64,000 nucleotides of DNA from Owenweeksia sp963758205 (GTDB taxonomy: Bacteria; Bacteroidota; Bacteroidia; Flavobacteriales; Schleiferiaceae), in contig CAVWUM010000006.1 of assembly GCA_963758205.1 (NCBI GenBank), positions 806,001 to 870,000 of the forward strand, given 5' to 3'. Numbering within the stretch: the stretch's first letter is position 1; every line of letters starts with the position of its first letter. The translations under genes were made by a program, and so were the position numbers. Shown here one piece after another: positions 35,712 through 45,326 of the stretch. The notes beneath the pieces were generated by a model that saw only the letters and a program-made list of their open reading frames with translations, had not been told where the DNA came from and ran no database searches.

Positions 35712-36887
35712 ATGAAAGAAGTTGTAATAGTTTCTGCCGTACGTACCCCAATAGGAAGTTTTGGCGGAACACTTTCTCATATTCCTGCAACCCATTTGGG
35801 TTCTGTTGCCATTAAAGGTGCATTGGATAAAATCGGGCTCGACCCTAAAGAAGTACAGGAAGTATTAATGGGTAATGTGCTGCAGGCAAACAATGGCCAG
35901 GCACCCGCGCGCCAGGCAGCCTTAGATGCCGGCCTTTCTGAAAATGTACCGTGTACTACCGTAAACAAAGTTTGTTCATCAGGCATGAAGGCTGTGATGC
36001 AGGCCGCCCAAGCCATACAGTGCGGTGATGCCGAAGTGATAGTTGCCGGTGGTATGGAAAATATGAGTATGGTACCTCACTACCTTAATGGACGTGATGG
36101 CCAAAAACTAGGAGACATTAAAGTAATTGATGGTTTACTTCGGGATGGTTTGATAGATGTTTATAACGGCATACACATGGGTAACTGTGCTGAACTTTGC
36201 GCTAAGGATATGAACTTTAGCCGTGAGGAGCAGGATGAGTTTGCCATGGAAAGTTACCGCAGAAGTGCTAAGGCCTGGGAGGCAGGTAAGTTTAAGGATG
36301 AAGTGGTAGGTGTGGAAGTACCTCAGCGCAAGGGAGACCCCATTATGTTTGATCATGATGAGGAATACTCAAAAGTAAATTTTGATAAAATACCTCAGCT
36401 ACGCCCTGTCTTTGATAAAGCCGGTAGCGTAACAGCTGCCAATGCCAGCACCTTAAACGATGGTGCCGCGGCTCTTGTACTTATGAGTGCTGAAAAAGCT
36501 GAAGCCCTTGGCCTTAAGCCCTTGGCAAAAATTAAAGGCTATGCTGATGCTGCTCAGTCTTCTGAGTGGTTTACCACAGCCCCTGCCAAAGCTGTACCTG
36601 TAGCCATTCAAAAAGCCGGGCTTTCTAAAGATGATATCAGCTATTATGAGCTGAACGAAGCCTTCTCTGTAGTTGGCCTGGCTAACATAAAGTTGCTTGA
36701 GATTGACAAGAACAAAACCAATGTAAACGGTGGTGCAGTTTCTATTGGCCATCCGCTTGGTTGCTCAGGTGCACGTATTATAGTTACACTATTAAATGTG
36801 CTTAAGCAAAACAATGCAAAGTACGGAGCTGCCGGTATATGCAACGGTGGTGGCGGTGCTTCAGCTATAGTAATAGAATCAGTTTAG
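35712..36887 (+). CDS. Acetyl-CoA C-acetyltransferase (thiolase)
   Basis: A 391-residue thiolase of the normal length. The nucleophile is Cys in TTVNKVCSSGMKAVMQAAQAI (about residue 88). The histidine of GHPLGCSGARI (about 348) and the second Cys in GICNGGGGASA (about 378) are present, as is VIVAGGMENMSMVPHY. It condenses two acetyl-CoA or cleaves acetoacetyl-CoA. It is followed 15 bp later by the peptidase gene on the same strand. Confidence 0.94.
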   Translation: MKEVVIVSAVRTPIGSFGGTLSHIPATHLGSVAIKGALDKIGLDPKEVQEVLMGNVLQANNGQAPARQAALDAGLSENVPCTTVNKVCSSGMKAVMQAAQAIQCGDAEVIVAGGMENMSMVPHYLNGRDGQKLGDIKVIDGLLRDGLIDVYNGIHMGNCAELCAKDMNFSREEQDEFAMESYRRSAKAWEAGKFKDEVVGVEVPQRKGDPIMFDHDEEYSKVNFDKIPQLRPVFDKAGSVTAANASTLNDGAAALVLMSAEKAEALGLKPLAKIKGYADAAQSSEWFTTAPAKAVPVAIQKAGLSKDDISYYELNEAFSVVGLANIKLLEIDKNKTNVNGGAVSIGHPLGCSGARIIVTLLNVLKQNNAKYGAAGICNGGGGASAIVIESV

Positions 36888-36902
36888 TTTTTTAGCTAAA
36901 GC

Positions 36903-37679
36903 ATGCAGTACGGAGTATGTGCGCTTAGCGCTATCCCTATGCGGAAGGATCCTCAGGATGCCGCAGAAATGATAAACCAGGTACTTTTTGGGGAAACCTT
37001 TGAAGTAGTGGAGCATCGTAAAAAATGGTCTTTTATACGATTGGCGCATGACCAATATGAAGGCTGGATAGACAATAAGCAAATGGAAGCCTGCACTGAA
37101 GAGTTTTATAAATCCGGTGTAAGCCCCGCTCCCACTGTATCTCAGGAACTGATTGACATAATTTCAGATCAAAAATCGGCAGAATTCTTTCCCATTTTCG
37201 TGGGATCGATTCTGCCTTTTTATACTCCGGAGGGAAAACTGAAAATTGGAGAAAGGGATTTTTCATTTTCAGGGGCTACACAACAAGGCCAAAAAAACAG
37301 GGACAAACTTGTTGAACATGCCTACCAGTACCTCAACGCTCCCTACCTGTGGGGAGGCCGTACCCCGGCTGGTATAGATTGTTCGGGTTTTACACAAATG
37401 GTTTATCGCCTGGCGGGCTTTTCGCTTCCACGGGATAGCGGACAGCAAGCTGCACATGGTATTACCCTTAGTTTTATTGAAGAAAGTGAACCTGGTGATC
37501 TTGCCTTTTTTGATAATGAAGAAGGCCGAATTGTACACGTAGGTATTATTCTTCATGATAATTACATTCTACACGCCAGTGGAAAGGTAAGGCTGGACAG
37601 GCTGGACCAAACCGGTATTTTTAATAGGGAAACCGGTAGCCACACCCATAAACTACGGGTTATCAAAAAAATTATTTAA
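36903..37679 (+). CDS. NlpC/P60 peptidase with SH3-like domain
   Basis: A 258-residue peptidoglycan endopeptidase. The N-terminal part (to about residue 60) is an SH3b-like domain with the sequence FGETFEVVEHRKKWSFIRLAHDQYEGWID. The catalytic domain has Cys in WGGRTPAGIDCSGFTQMVY, His in RIVHVGIIL and a third polar residue in the HASGKVRLD strand. No signal peptide is visible, a common feature of Bacteroidota members of this type. It probably cuts the peptide stem of muropeptides. Confidence 0.9.
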   Translation: MQYGVCALSAIPMRKDPQDAAEMINQVLFGETFEVVEHRKKWSFIRLAHDQYEGWIDNKQMEACTEEFYKSGVSPAPTVSQELIDIISDQKSAEFFPIFVGSILPFYTPEGKLKIGERDFSFSGATQQGQKNRDKLVEHAYQYLNAPYLWGGRTPAGIDCSGFTQMVYRLAGFSLPRDSGQQAAHGITLSFIEESEPGDLAFFDNEEGRIVHVGIILHDNYILHASGKVRLDRLDQTGIFNRETGSHTHKLRVIKKII

Positions 37680-37789
37680 TACTCTAAACCACTTGTATCT
37701 CGTTCACAAGAGCTGGCAAATAGTTAATAAATTCTAACAACTCTCTGTTCAATCTTTTTGTCTCATCCTTATCTTGGGAGGATTAAAAA

Positions 37790-38227
37790 GTGAACATTTT
37801 GAAAGTAACAGAGATTTTACCGATAACGGATAATGAGGCCATAAGCCTGCCCTACTTTGAGGTTGGTGTTTCGGCCGGACATCCTACCTATGTTTCAGAA
37901 TATTTTGAGACAACTATCAATGTTAGCCGCGAGCTAATCAAAAATCGTAATTCTACCTTTTGCGTTCGGGTAAATGGCCAATCCATGATAGATGCAGGAA
38001 TTGACGATGGTGATTTGCTAATTGTAGATAAATCTCTGCCTGCTGAAAACAACAATATTATCCTGGCTGTGATAAATGGTGAGTTTACCGTAAAGCGCCT
38101 TTATAAAAGAGATGATGATCTTTATCTTCAGCCTGAGAATAAAAACTATAATCCTATAAAAATTACCCCATTTATGGACTTTAGAATTTGGGGTGTGGTA
38201 ACGGGACTTATCAAAAAATTGCTTTAA
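37790..38227 (+). CDS. umuD: UmuD-like S24 peptidase (orphan)
   Basis: A 145-residue protein starting with GTG. The serine of GQSMIDAGIDDGD and the lysine of VINGEFTVKRLY form the S24 catalytic pair, and an Ala-Gly (SAGHP, about residue 29) sits where UmuD is self-cleaved. This length is that of UmuD, and no helix-turn-helix (LexA) domain is present. UmuD normally precedes umuC, but here a terminator follows 26 bp after the stop, so no polymerase partner is encoded next to it. Confidence 0.85.
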   Translation: MNILKVTEILPITDNEAISLPYFEVGVSAGHPTYVSEYFETTINVSRELIKNRNSTFCVRVNGQSMIDAGIDDGDLLIVDKSLPAENNNIILAVINGEFTVKRLYKRDDDLYLQPENKNYNPIKITPFMDFRIWGVVTGLIKKLL

Positions 38228-38253
38228 GGAATTGAACTAATTCCTTTATAGAT

Positions 38254-38288
38254 AAAAAAGCCGCTCCAGTACTGGAGCGGCTTTTTTT
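38254..38288. terminator. Bidirectional rho-independent terminator
   Basis: A perfect 22-bp palindrome made of GCCGCTCCAGT (38260-38270) and ACTGGAGCGGC (38271-38281) is flanked by six A on the left and seven T on the right. It serves the umuD-like gene and the convergent DUF4382 gene. Confidence 0.92.
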
Positions 38289-38310
38289 ATTAGTATTAAC
38301 AAAATATCTA

Positions 38311-39108
38311 TTACTGTGTAATAGTGATAGTTCCCATATCTGTAACTGTACCTGTTGCAACATTTACTCCTGTTACCTGCTTAAACTGGTATGGAGCTAC
38401 GGGGTTAAACTCTACAGTATAAGTTGCGGCTGGCAATCCGCCTAACAAAAAGTATCCATTGCTATTGGCCAATGCTGTTGCTGTATCACCAACCGCATTA
38501 TAAGCTATTATTGTCGGTCCTGAAATTACCGGATCAACCACGCCTTCAATAGAACCGCTGGTATTTTTAGTAAAGACCTTAATTACTGGTTTCAGGTTGA
38601 AATCACCATTACCTCTTGCTACTATTGACCTTGAGGCATCAAAATCTAACCAGAATTCATATACCAGCCCTGGCTCAAGGGTATAATTTACATTAAGCTT
38701 AAGGCCGGACTGCTGCGCTGATGGTGTTTTTAATGGATGGCTAATGCCATTTTCTACCACAGAATTATCAGGTCCTAAAATCAGCCTGATCTGGCTTATT
38801 TTACCCGCGGGCACTTCGCCAACAGCAATAAGTGTATCCAGTCCATTTCTGAAATCAAGCAGATTGTAAATACCCGGTTTAATGTTAGCTAAAGTTACCC
38901 ATCCGCCACTATCCGCATGTACTTCAACATCTTTAATATCTACATTCACGGCATCGTAAGTGGCCGGGGCATCCGTAAGGTGCATCCGCATAGTGGACTT
39001 TCCGGGAGTTGCTGTGGTATTATCGTCATCCTTGTCGCATGATGTAACAATCAGCATGGCAACAATTGATAACATTCCGAGTAGTTTCCAGATTTGTGTG
39101 ACTTTCAT
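38311..39108 (-). CDS. DUF4382 domain lipoprotein
   Basis: A 265-residue lipoprotein (lipobox IVTSCD). The core STMRMHLTDAPATYDAVNVDIKDVEVHA and the following beta strands are the DUF4382 signature. The C-terminal 75 residues are a carboxypeptidase-regulatory-like domain (GVVDPVISGPTIIAYNAVGDTATALANSNGYFLLGGLPAATYTVEF). The role is unknown, probably surface-exposed. It has its own leader and converges with the umuD-like gene. Confidence 0.87.
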   Translation of the reverse strand: MKVTQIWKLLGMLSIVAMLIVTSCDKDDDNTTATPGKSTMRMHLTDAPATYDAVNVDIKDVEVHADSGGWVTLANIKPGIYNLLDFRNGLDTLIAVGEVPAGKISQIRLILGPDNSVVENGISHPLKTPSAQQSGLKLNVNYTLEPGLVYEFWLDFDASRSIVARGNGDFNLKPVIKVFTKNTSGSIEGVVDPVISGPTIIAYNAVGDTATALANSNGYFLLGGLPAATYTVEFNPVAPYQFKQVTGVNVATGTVTDMGTITITQ

Positions 39109-39172
39109 AATTTGAGATTTAATTAAACAATCAGGTAATGGTTTATGGTTGCATTATCTTTTACAGAATCGC

Positions 39173-40018
39173 TTATTCTTCTGTGGTTGCAGAGGTATTA
39201 CCATCACCTTCCAATATCTTAAATAACTCCTCCAATTTTGGAGTAAGAATAATTTCTGTTCTGCGGTTTTTGGCTCTTCCCTCTTTTGTTGAATTAGTTG
39301 CTACAGGCTGGTTATCACTCATACCTGAAGCAGTTAACCTTGAGCCTTTTACCCCATAATCTTCCGTAAGTAATCTAGTAATTTCAGTAGCCCGGGCAGT
39401 ACTTAAATCCCAGTTATCTGAATATTTGGCCGTTTTAATAGGAATAGAATCGGTGTGACCAACAACATCAATATTAATCTGAGGATTTTCTTTTAAAACC
39501 TTTCCCAATTTACCGATGGCATCTTTACCCTCTTTATTAAGGCTGGCACTACCAGATGGAAAAAGAAGCTTATCACTAAGTGAGACGTAAACCTTTCCGT
39601 TTTTTACTTCTACACTAAGATCTTCTGATTTAATATTTACAAGCGCATCCTCTACCGTTTTGCGGAGATTATTAACAATCTGTTGCTGCTTGTTCAGGCG
39701 ATCTTCCAGTGCTTTCAATCTCTGTGCACGCATTTGTAGTGCCTGGTCTTTTTCATTAAGCTCGGTGCCTTGCTGTTTTAGTTGAGACATTAATGCTGCC
39801 CTTTCAGATTCCGCCTGGCTCTTATACTTGTCGTATTGAGATTCGGCCCTCTGCAAATTGGTTTTTAGTTCATTAATAGTGCCTACATATTGAGTGCTAT
39901 CCTGCTGCAATCGGTCAATATGCGACTGTGCGGCAGTGTATTTCTTTTTTGATACGCATGAGGTGGAGAAAGCTACCAGCATGAGTCCTGCCGCAGCTAA
40001 GGAGAAAAACTTTTTCAT
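39173..40018 (-). CDS. OmpA-family peptidoglycan-binding lipoprotein
   Basis: A 281-residue protein: a lipoprotein signal ending FSTSC, a coiled-coil linker (about 25-125, many Gln and Lys), and a C-terminal OmpA domain with LLFPSGSASLNKEGKDAIGKL, VVGHTDSIPI and NWDLSTARATEITRLL, ending in GRAKNRRTEIIL. The Asp and Arg that hold diaminopimelate are present. It should tether the outer membrane to the cell wall. Confidence 0.9.
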   Translation of the reverse strand: MKKFFSLAAAGLMLVAFSTSCVSKKKYTAAQSHIDRLQQDSTQYVGTINELKTNLQRAESQYDKYKSQAESERAALMSQLKQQGTELNEKDQALQMRAQRLKALEDRLNKQQQIVNNLRKTVEDALVNIKSEDLSVEVKNGKVYVSLSDKLLFPSGSASLNKEGKDAIGKLGKVLKENPQINIDVVGHTDSIPIKTAKYSDNWDLSTARATEITRLLTEDYGVKGSRLTASGMSDNQPVATNSTKEGRAKNRRTEIILTPKLEELFKILEGDGNTSATTEE

Positions 40019-40308
40019 GATTTGGAATTTATAGTTTGTGTGATATGCTTTTGTGATTAACTATAATTCTGCCACAAGGCATTTTGTTTATTCACAGCCT
40101 ATTAGAAAAATGCGTGGTAAGGATTATACCCAAAAAAACTGTAGGCGCTTATCATTTTGATAAGGCCTGCGGTTATCATTATAGAGTCAGCATCCTCCAC
40201 AGTATATCTTTTCTCTGATGTTCATTAAAGGTTAAAGACGATGAAAGTTGTTCTATTATATTCGCATTACGTATTTATCCACAGCACATCACCACCTAAA
40301 TTAAACGT

Positions 40309-41598
40309 ATGCAAGTACTAGGAGCCTACACTTTTATTATTGCTGCCAGTATCATTGTTCTGCTATCCTTCCTGTTTGGGATGGTAGCTAAAAAAACCAA
40401 TATACCGGCCGTACTTATGCTTATAGCGCTGGGTGTGGGTGTGCAGTACCTGCTGAAATATGCGGGTATTGAAAACGTAAACTTCTTCCCCATACTCGAA
40501 GTGCTGGGCATAGTGGGGTTAATTATGATTGTGCTGGAGGCGGCCCTTGAACTTGAGCTGAAAAAAGAAAAGGCCGGCCTGATTGGTAAATCTCTGGTGG
40601 TAGCACTTTTGGGCTTAGTGGCCTCTGTTGTAAGTGCTGCAGCCATTATTTATTACATGGTAGATGATATGAGCTGGTGGCAGGCCGCGCTCTATGCCAC
40701 GCCACTATCCATCCTTTCGAGCGCCATTATCATCCCCAGTGTGGGCAACCTGGTGCAGCATAAAAAGGAGTTTCATATTTACGAAAGCACCTTTAGTGAT
40801 ATTCTCGGTATTATGCTCTTTTACTTCATTATTGGAGTAATAGATTCTACAGCACCCATCGAAACCGGAGGACATGGAGGTGGTAATCCGGTAGCCGATT
40901 TTTTCATCAGCCTGGGAATTACCATAGCGGTGGCCGTAGTGGCCAGCTACGTTTTGCTATCCATTTTTCAGCATATAAAAGGTGGCGCCAAGCTGTTTTT
41001 GCTTATCGCTATGTTGTTACTGCTCTATTCGGTTGGTAAAAAGGCACATCTATCGCCACTTATCATAATACTTGTTTTTGGGCTAGTGGTTAGCAACAGC
41101 AAGTTGTTCTTCCGGGGGTTCCTCAACAAGCTACTTCATCATGAAAAATTTCATGATATGGAACATGGACTTCATGTAGTTACTCTGGAAACCGCCTTTG
41201 TGGTACGCACCTTCTTCTTTGTGATTTTTGGTGCCAGCATTGCCTTAGCCAGCCTTTTGAGTCTTGATGTACTCTTCATCAGCCTGGCTCTGCTAGGTAG
41301 CATATACCTTGTACGATGGGTTTTTCTCAGAATTTTTGTGGGTAAGGATTTAACTCCTCAATTATGGATTGCGCCCCGCGGTTTGATTACCGTACTTTTA
41401 TTTTATGCGATACCTTCGGAGCATATCAACACTGAGTTTCAATCGGGCATATTATTATTTATAATAATTGCCACTGGCCTGGTAATGACAGGCGGTATGA
41501 TAGCCGCAAGCAAGCGCAAAGCAGAAATAAAACCTGATAAGTTAACTGATGATTTTCCTTTTGAAGCGGAACCTGTTCCTACACTTAAAGATATGTAG
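40309..41598 (+). CDS. Cation:proton antiporter (CPA family)
   Basis: A 429-residue protein with about 12 membrane helices and the CPA-type core. The helix with GLIMIVLEAALELELK contains the acidic transport residues, and LSSAIIIPSVGNLVQ and DILGIMLFYFIIG follow. It ends in a short charged cytoplasmic tail. It is a monovalent cation/proton exchanger; the cation cannot be deduced. The 290-bp upstream region (40019-40308) holds a possible -7 element TATATTCG at 40257-40264 but nothing else. Confidence 0.85.
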   Translation: MQVLGAYTFIIAASIIVLLSFLFGMVAKKTNIPAVLMLIALGVGVQYLLKYAGIENVNFFPILEVLGIVGLIMIVLEAALELELKKEKAGLIGKSLVVALLGLVASVVSAAAIIYYMVDDMSWWQAALYATPLSILSSAIIIPSVGNLVQHKKEFHIYESTFSDILGIMLFYFIIGVIDSTAPIETGGHGGGNPVADFFISLGITIAVAVVASYVLLSIFQHIKGGAKLFLLIAMLLLLYSVGKKAHLSPLIIILVFGLVVSNSKLFFRGFLNKLLHHEKFHDMEHGLHVVTLETAFVVRTFFFVIFGASIALASLLSLDVLFISLALLGSIYLVRWVFLRIFVGKDLTPQLWIAPRGLITVLLFYAIPSEHINTEFQSGILLFIIIATGLVMTGGMIAASKRKAEIKPDKLTDDFPFEAEPVPTLKDM

Positions 41599-41628
41599 GA
41601 ATTAATAAGGTGGCACTACAAGTAATTT

Positions 41629-42357
41629 CTATCCCATCTCCACTTTAAGCTGTTCCACTCCCCGCCTTAGCTGCTTTTTATCAATACCCTGTAGCACCAC
41701 TCGGAATCTCAGGCGGTTCTCGCCATTTTCAAGTCGCTCTATAGAATAACCCTCTTCGGCTACAAGCCATGGCATATTGATCAATACATCTTCAATTTGC
41801 CCTTCTACAGCTATAGCATCGCGGGTAGCATCAACTTCAAGTATTGAGGTTTGGGTAACAATATTTTCAGAAGGGCTGGTTTTTACCAACAGCTGAGATG
41901 CCAGTTTAGAGTAAGGCACCTTAAGGGTTTCCTTGCCGGTATCATCAAGCTCCACATCGCAGTTAAGGGCATTAAGGGTTACTACCTTTCCCTCATAGGT
42001 ATCAAATCTTATTGACTGACCAACTTTAATGGCACCTTCGGCCAACACCAGTATTCCGGCCACATAATTTCTGATAAACCCCCAGGTGGTGGCCAGCATA
42101 AGGGCCGCCATAATTGCACCTACCAGTGGATTAAGGCTTATAAGTGTAATCAGAAATCCCAAAACAAATATGGCCCAGAACAGGCGCTCCAAAACAGGCC
42201 ACCTGTCGCGCAAGCCGCCAAGCCAGGGTGCACCACCGTTAGAAGCAAATACAATACGCTTCAGTAATTTAATGATAGAATAAAAAATCAAACCTATAAT
42301 GGCCACAGCCAGCAGGGGCCATAGTTTAAAATTCAAAAGCGGCTGAACATCTTCCAT
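41629..42357 (-). CDS. MscS-domain membrane protein
   Basis: A 242-residue protein with three membrane segments (about 10-32, 55-77, 80-105), then the MscS beta domain with IKVGQSIRFDTYEGKVVTLNALNCDVELDDTGKETLKVPYSKLAS. A mixed alpha/beta C-terminal domain follows. It is a small member of the mechanosensitive-channel superfamily. It follows the 929-residue ATPase gene by 8 bp on the same strand, so the two form an operon, an arrangement I do not know from described systems. Confidence 0.82.
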   Translation of the reverse strand: MEDVQPLLNFKLWPLLAVAIIGLIFYSIIKLLKRIVFASNGGAPWLGGLRDRWPVLERLFWAIFVLGFLITLISLNPLVGAIMAALMLATTWGFIRNYVAGILVLAEGAIKVGQSIRFDTYEGKVVTLNALNCDVELDDTGKETLKVPYSKLASQLLVKTSPSENIVTQTSILEVDATRDAIAVEGQIEDVLINMPWLVAEEGYSIERLENGENRLRFRVVLQGIDKKQLRRGVEQLKVEMG

Positions 42358-42365
42358 GTTTATAC

Positions 42366-45155
42366 TTAAATAAGTTTTAGCTTTTTAAGCCTTTTTATAA
42401 TAAAAGGCTGCATATAGGGCGAAAGCTGAAATCCTCCACCGGCAATATCAGTAATCAGGGCTGCGCGCCTCATGTTAGAAAGTAAACTCGTTACTTCGCC
42501 TTGCGGCAGATTAAGTACCAATGAGAGCTTACGTGGCCCGGTTGTTTTGTGTAAAACAAACTGCGCAAGGGTTATCAGCCAAAGCTTATCAGTTATTATG
42601 GGTAACTCACGGCTCTTGCCGGATTTCATATGTACAACTTCACCCCCTACTTTATTGATATGGCCCAGCCACAGGTTAAAGGCTACCCCGATATTGCCAT
42701 CACTTTTATCCAACAGGCTTTCTAAAAAAGCACGCTGTTTTGTATTGGTGATGTTTTCCTCGGCAACTCCATCCAATTGAATTGTAAGTCCACCAGTTTT
42801 ATCGCGTTCCATCAACGCTTCCTCCAGCTTTTTTAAAGTAAAAGGCGGCATAGGTATAGTTTCGATAAAGGCATTGGCAAACCTCTTTTTGTTTTTGTTA
42901 AGCCGGTAGGCGTTGCTGTTTATACTGGTTATAAAAACGTAATCTTTACTATAGCGTTCCACCACTTCGCAAAACAGCTCTATTGTTTTCCAGCCATCTT
43001 TGTGGCGTGCCCACCAAAGTTCCAGGTCATCCATTAAAAATACTGAGCCCTTAGGGGCCTGCCCGAAGGTTTGTATACCTATCGGCTCAACCCCAATCTG
43101 GTGTGCAGCTATCCGTATAAGGTTATCAGGATTTGTGCTACCGGTGGGTGGTGGATCAATTCGATAAACATTATCTGCATTGATGTAGCGGCTCACCATC
43201 TCAATAAAAAATGATTTCCCCGAAAGGGAGTCACCCAAAGCTGCAATAGCGCCACCAGCGCCTTGTTTTAGCCGTTTTACAGCCAGTTTTGCCTGTTCTA
43301 TTTCGCGTTCGCGATGAATAAATAGACTTTCGCGCGGGGCATGCTTACCTGCAAAAAGTTGCCTGTAATATACCGGTAATGTAGCCAGTACTTCACGGGA
43401 AGGAGCTACGGATTCATAAAAGTTACGCAACACAGCATGGCAACTTTCATCCATTGAGTTGCGAGCCTTAAACTCTGCATAAAGTAACTCATCCTTATGA
43501 GTGTTTATGATCCGGCTGTATTTATGAATTACAAGGCCGGTGCGGCTAAGCCATCTATCATAAAACCTCTGTTTTTCGGACTCTCTGGTTTCTATCCTTT
43601 CTACTTTCTTCACGCCAGGAGCTTCTTCCAGTAGTTTGGTTACAGCCAGCCTCTTAAAGGCACTTTGCTTTATATCCTCAAATTTGAGATTAAAATCCTC
43701 ACGCACCTCTTCAAACAAGCTTTTGGCTTCTTCTACACTTTCAAGGCATTTTTGAAGCACGGTTTCCACAGCCAGGTCGCCCTCCGCCTCATCCGACTCG
43801 GCCCCAAGGGTAAAGCCCATCAGTTTCATATTGTTGGTAAGTGCAGAAATAGCCGAAGTGGCCCTGGAAGGTATCTCCATCATTAAAGATTGCAGGGGTG
43901 TGGTTAGGTGCATTTCCACCAGGTAGTCTGTAAGGTAGGCAGCATCTATGTTTACCTCTGCATCATCTTCAGTAAATGAGGCTACATTGGATGGCAGCTT
44001 GCGCGTAAAGTGCCTCATCAACTGCAGGGATTCATTTAGTTGCAGCTCGTCCACAATAACCTTATCATTTAAAGTTACCGTAAGTTTTGAAGCCTCTTCC
44101 ATCCGGTTCTCCTTCACCAGATTACTAATGTGATCCAATAGTTTTTCGGATTTCTGTAATTCCCTTTCCAGGGGATTTAGAATTTGCTCTTCGGCTTGTT
44201 GTTTCAAAACATTCAGCTCACCTGAAATACTATTCCGCAAGCGTGATAACTGTAGTGACATCACTACATTGGCACTCCACAATTTCATCTGGCGGCCCCA
44301 TTCATTTTTTTCGTGCGCCAGCCTGGTGCGTAATACTTCAAGCTCTGCAGCCCGGGCCTTCTGTTCAGTACGTAGTTTAAGGATAGATACCTTATGGACA
44401 TCGGCCGAAATTTGCTCCGCTATATATCCGGCACTTCTATCCGCATATTCTATTAGAAATTCATTTTGGCGGCTTGCCAAAGTAGCAAGGCTAGCCAAGC
44501 CATCGCTGGCCTTATCCGGATCTTTAAGGCTTTTATAAACTACTTCTGACCATGCATTTAAAAACTCCTTTACCACAGCGGTAACCTTGTGCTCAATGCC
44601 CAATAGGCGCAGTCTTCCATATCGGCTAAAGTGGTAAGTAACCACTTCCCTTAGCGGGATGCTAACCTTTGGCGAAATACCGATAGACTTCAGGTTTTTC
44701 TTGCCCGATTTTGCCTCCTGCTCGGTTTTAGAATCTGTGGGTTTGATTTCAAGGCTACCTTCACTTAATGGTCTTTTAATTTTTGAAGGTTGTTGCGACT
44801 TTATTTCATCCAGACCTTTTAAAACCTCAGTAATAAACGCTCCCACAGCCTTATGCTGATGAGGAATTCCAACCTCTACATAATCATTTAAAGTTTTTAC
44901 CAGCCTGCTCATTTTGAGGATACCCACACCGGCATCAGGCCCCCAAAGCCTTTCGGTTTCCGATATTAAATTCTGGTGCGTTTCTTCTACTAGCGAAAAG
45001 TGAGCTTTGCAGGCATTAGTGAACAGTAGCCTTAGCTTTGCTTCCAAATCATGCAAAGGTTGGAGCAGAAATTCATCAGTACCTGTAACTGGCGGGGTAG
45101 CATTACTTTTTATGGAAGTATTATCTGAGCTCGTGGTCATCAATTTTATATTCAA
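42366..45155 (-). CDS. Large coiled-coil P-loop ATPase of unknown function
   Basis: A 929-residue protein. The N-terminal two thirds are helical and acidic, with coiled coil near 265-340. Walker A is GDSLSGKSFF (about residue 656) and Walker B FLMDDLELWW (about 720), with the sensor-like VFITSINSN about 40 residues later. The C-terminal 150 residues include a winged-helix-like end (LSLVLNLPQGEVTSLLSNMRRAALI). This is a STAND/AAA-like layout, reminiscent of regulatory ATPases. There is no signal peptide or membrane helix. A second start (ATG at 45140) is possible. I do not recognise a named family. Confidence 0.8.
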   Translation of the reverse strand: MNIKLMTTSSDNTSIKSNATPPVTGTDEFLLQPLHDLEAKLRLLFTNACKAHFSLVEETHQNLISETERLWGPDAGVGILKMSRLVKTLNDYVEVGIPHQHKAVGAFITEVLKGLDEIKSQQPSKIKRPLSEGSLEIKPTDSKTEQEAKSGKKNLKSIGISPKVSIPLREVVTYHFSRYGRLRLLGIEHKVTAVVKEFLNAWSEVVYKSLKDPDKASDGLASLATLASRQNEFLIEYADRSAGYIAEQISADVHKVSILKLRTEQKARAAELEVLRTRLAHEKNEWGRQMKLWSANVVMSLQLSRLRNSISGELNVLKQQAEEQILNPLERELQKSEKLLDHISNLVKENRMEEASKLTVTLNDKVIVDELQLNESLQLMRHFTRKLPSNVASFTEDDAEVNIDAAYLTDYLVEMHLTTPLQSLMMEIPSRATSAISALTNNMKLMGFTLGAESDEAEGDLAVETVLQKCLESVEEAKSLFEEVREDFNLKFEDIKQSAFKRLAVTKLLEEAPGVKKVERIETRESEKQRFYDRWLSRTGLVIHKYSRIINTHKDELLYAEFKARNSMDESCHAVLRNFYESVAPSREVLATLPVYYRQLFAGKHAPRESLFIHREREIEQAKLAVKRLKQGAGGAIAALGDSLSGKSFFIEMVSRYINADNVYRIDPPPTGSTNPDNLIRIAAHQIGVEPIGIQTFGQAPKGSVFLMDDLELWWARHKDGWKTIELFCEVVERYSKDYVFITSINSNAYRLNKNKKRFANAFIETIPMPPFTLKKLEEALMERDKTGGLTIQLDGVAEENITNTKQRAFLESLLDKSDGNIGVAFNLWLGHINKVGGEVVHMKSGKSRELPIITDKLWLITLAQFVLHKTTGPRKLSLVLNLPQGEVTSLLSNMRRAALITDIAGGGFQLSPYMQPFIIKRLKKLKLI

Positions 45156-45326
45156 TGAGTTAAAGGCCTGCTAACAATGTTGATTCAGATTAGCTTTCAG
45201 GCTTCATAGGTAATCAAATTCTCTGAGAATAAATATAGTGCGCCATTGTTGCTGTAGAAATACTTATAAATACTATTCTTACTTTTCAAAAATTGAGGTT
45301 TGCTGTTCGCTTTGTTTCAGAGGTTT

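Noticed and set aside
37750..37790. TTTTTG and TATCTTGG upstream of the umuD-like gene as a promoter
   Set aside because: Only 9 bases separate the two elements instead of about 19.
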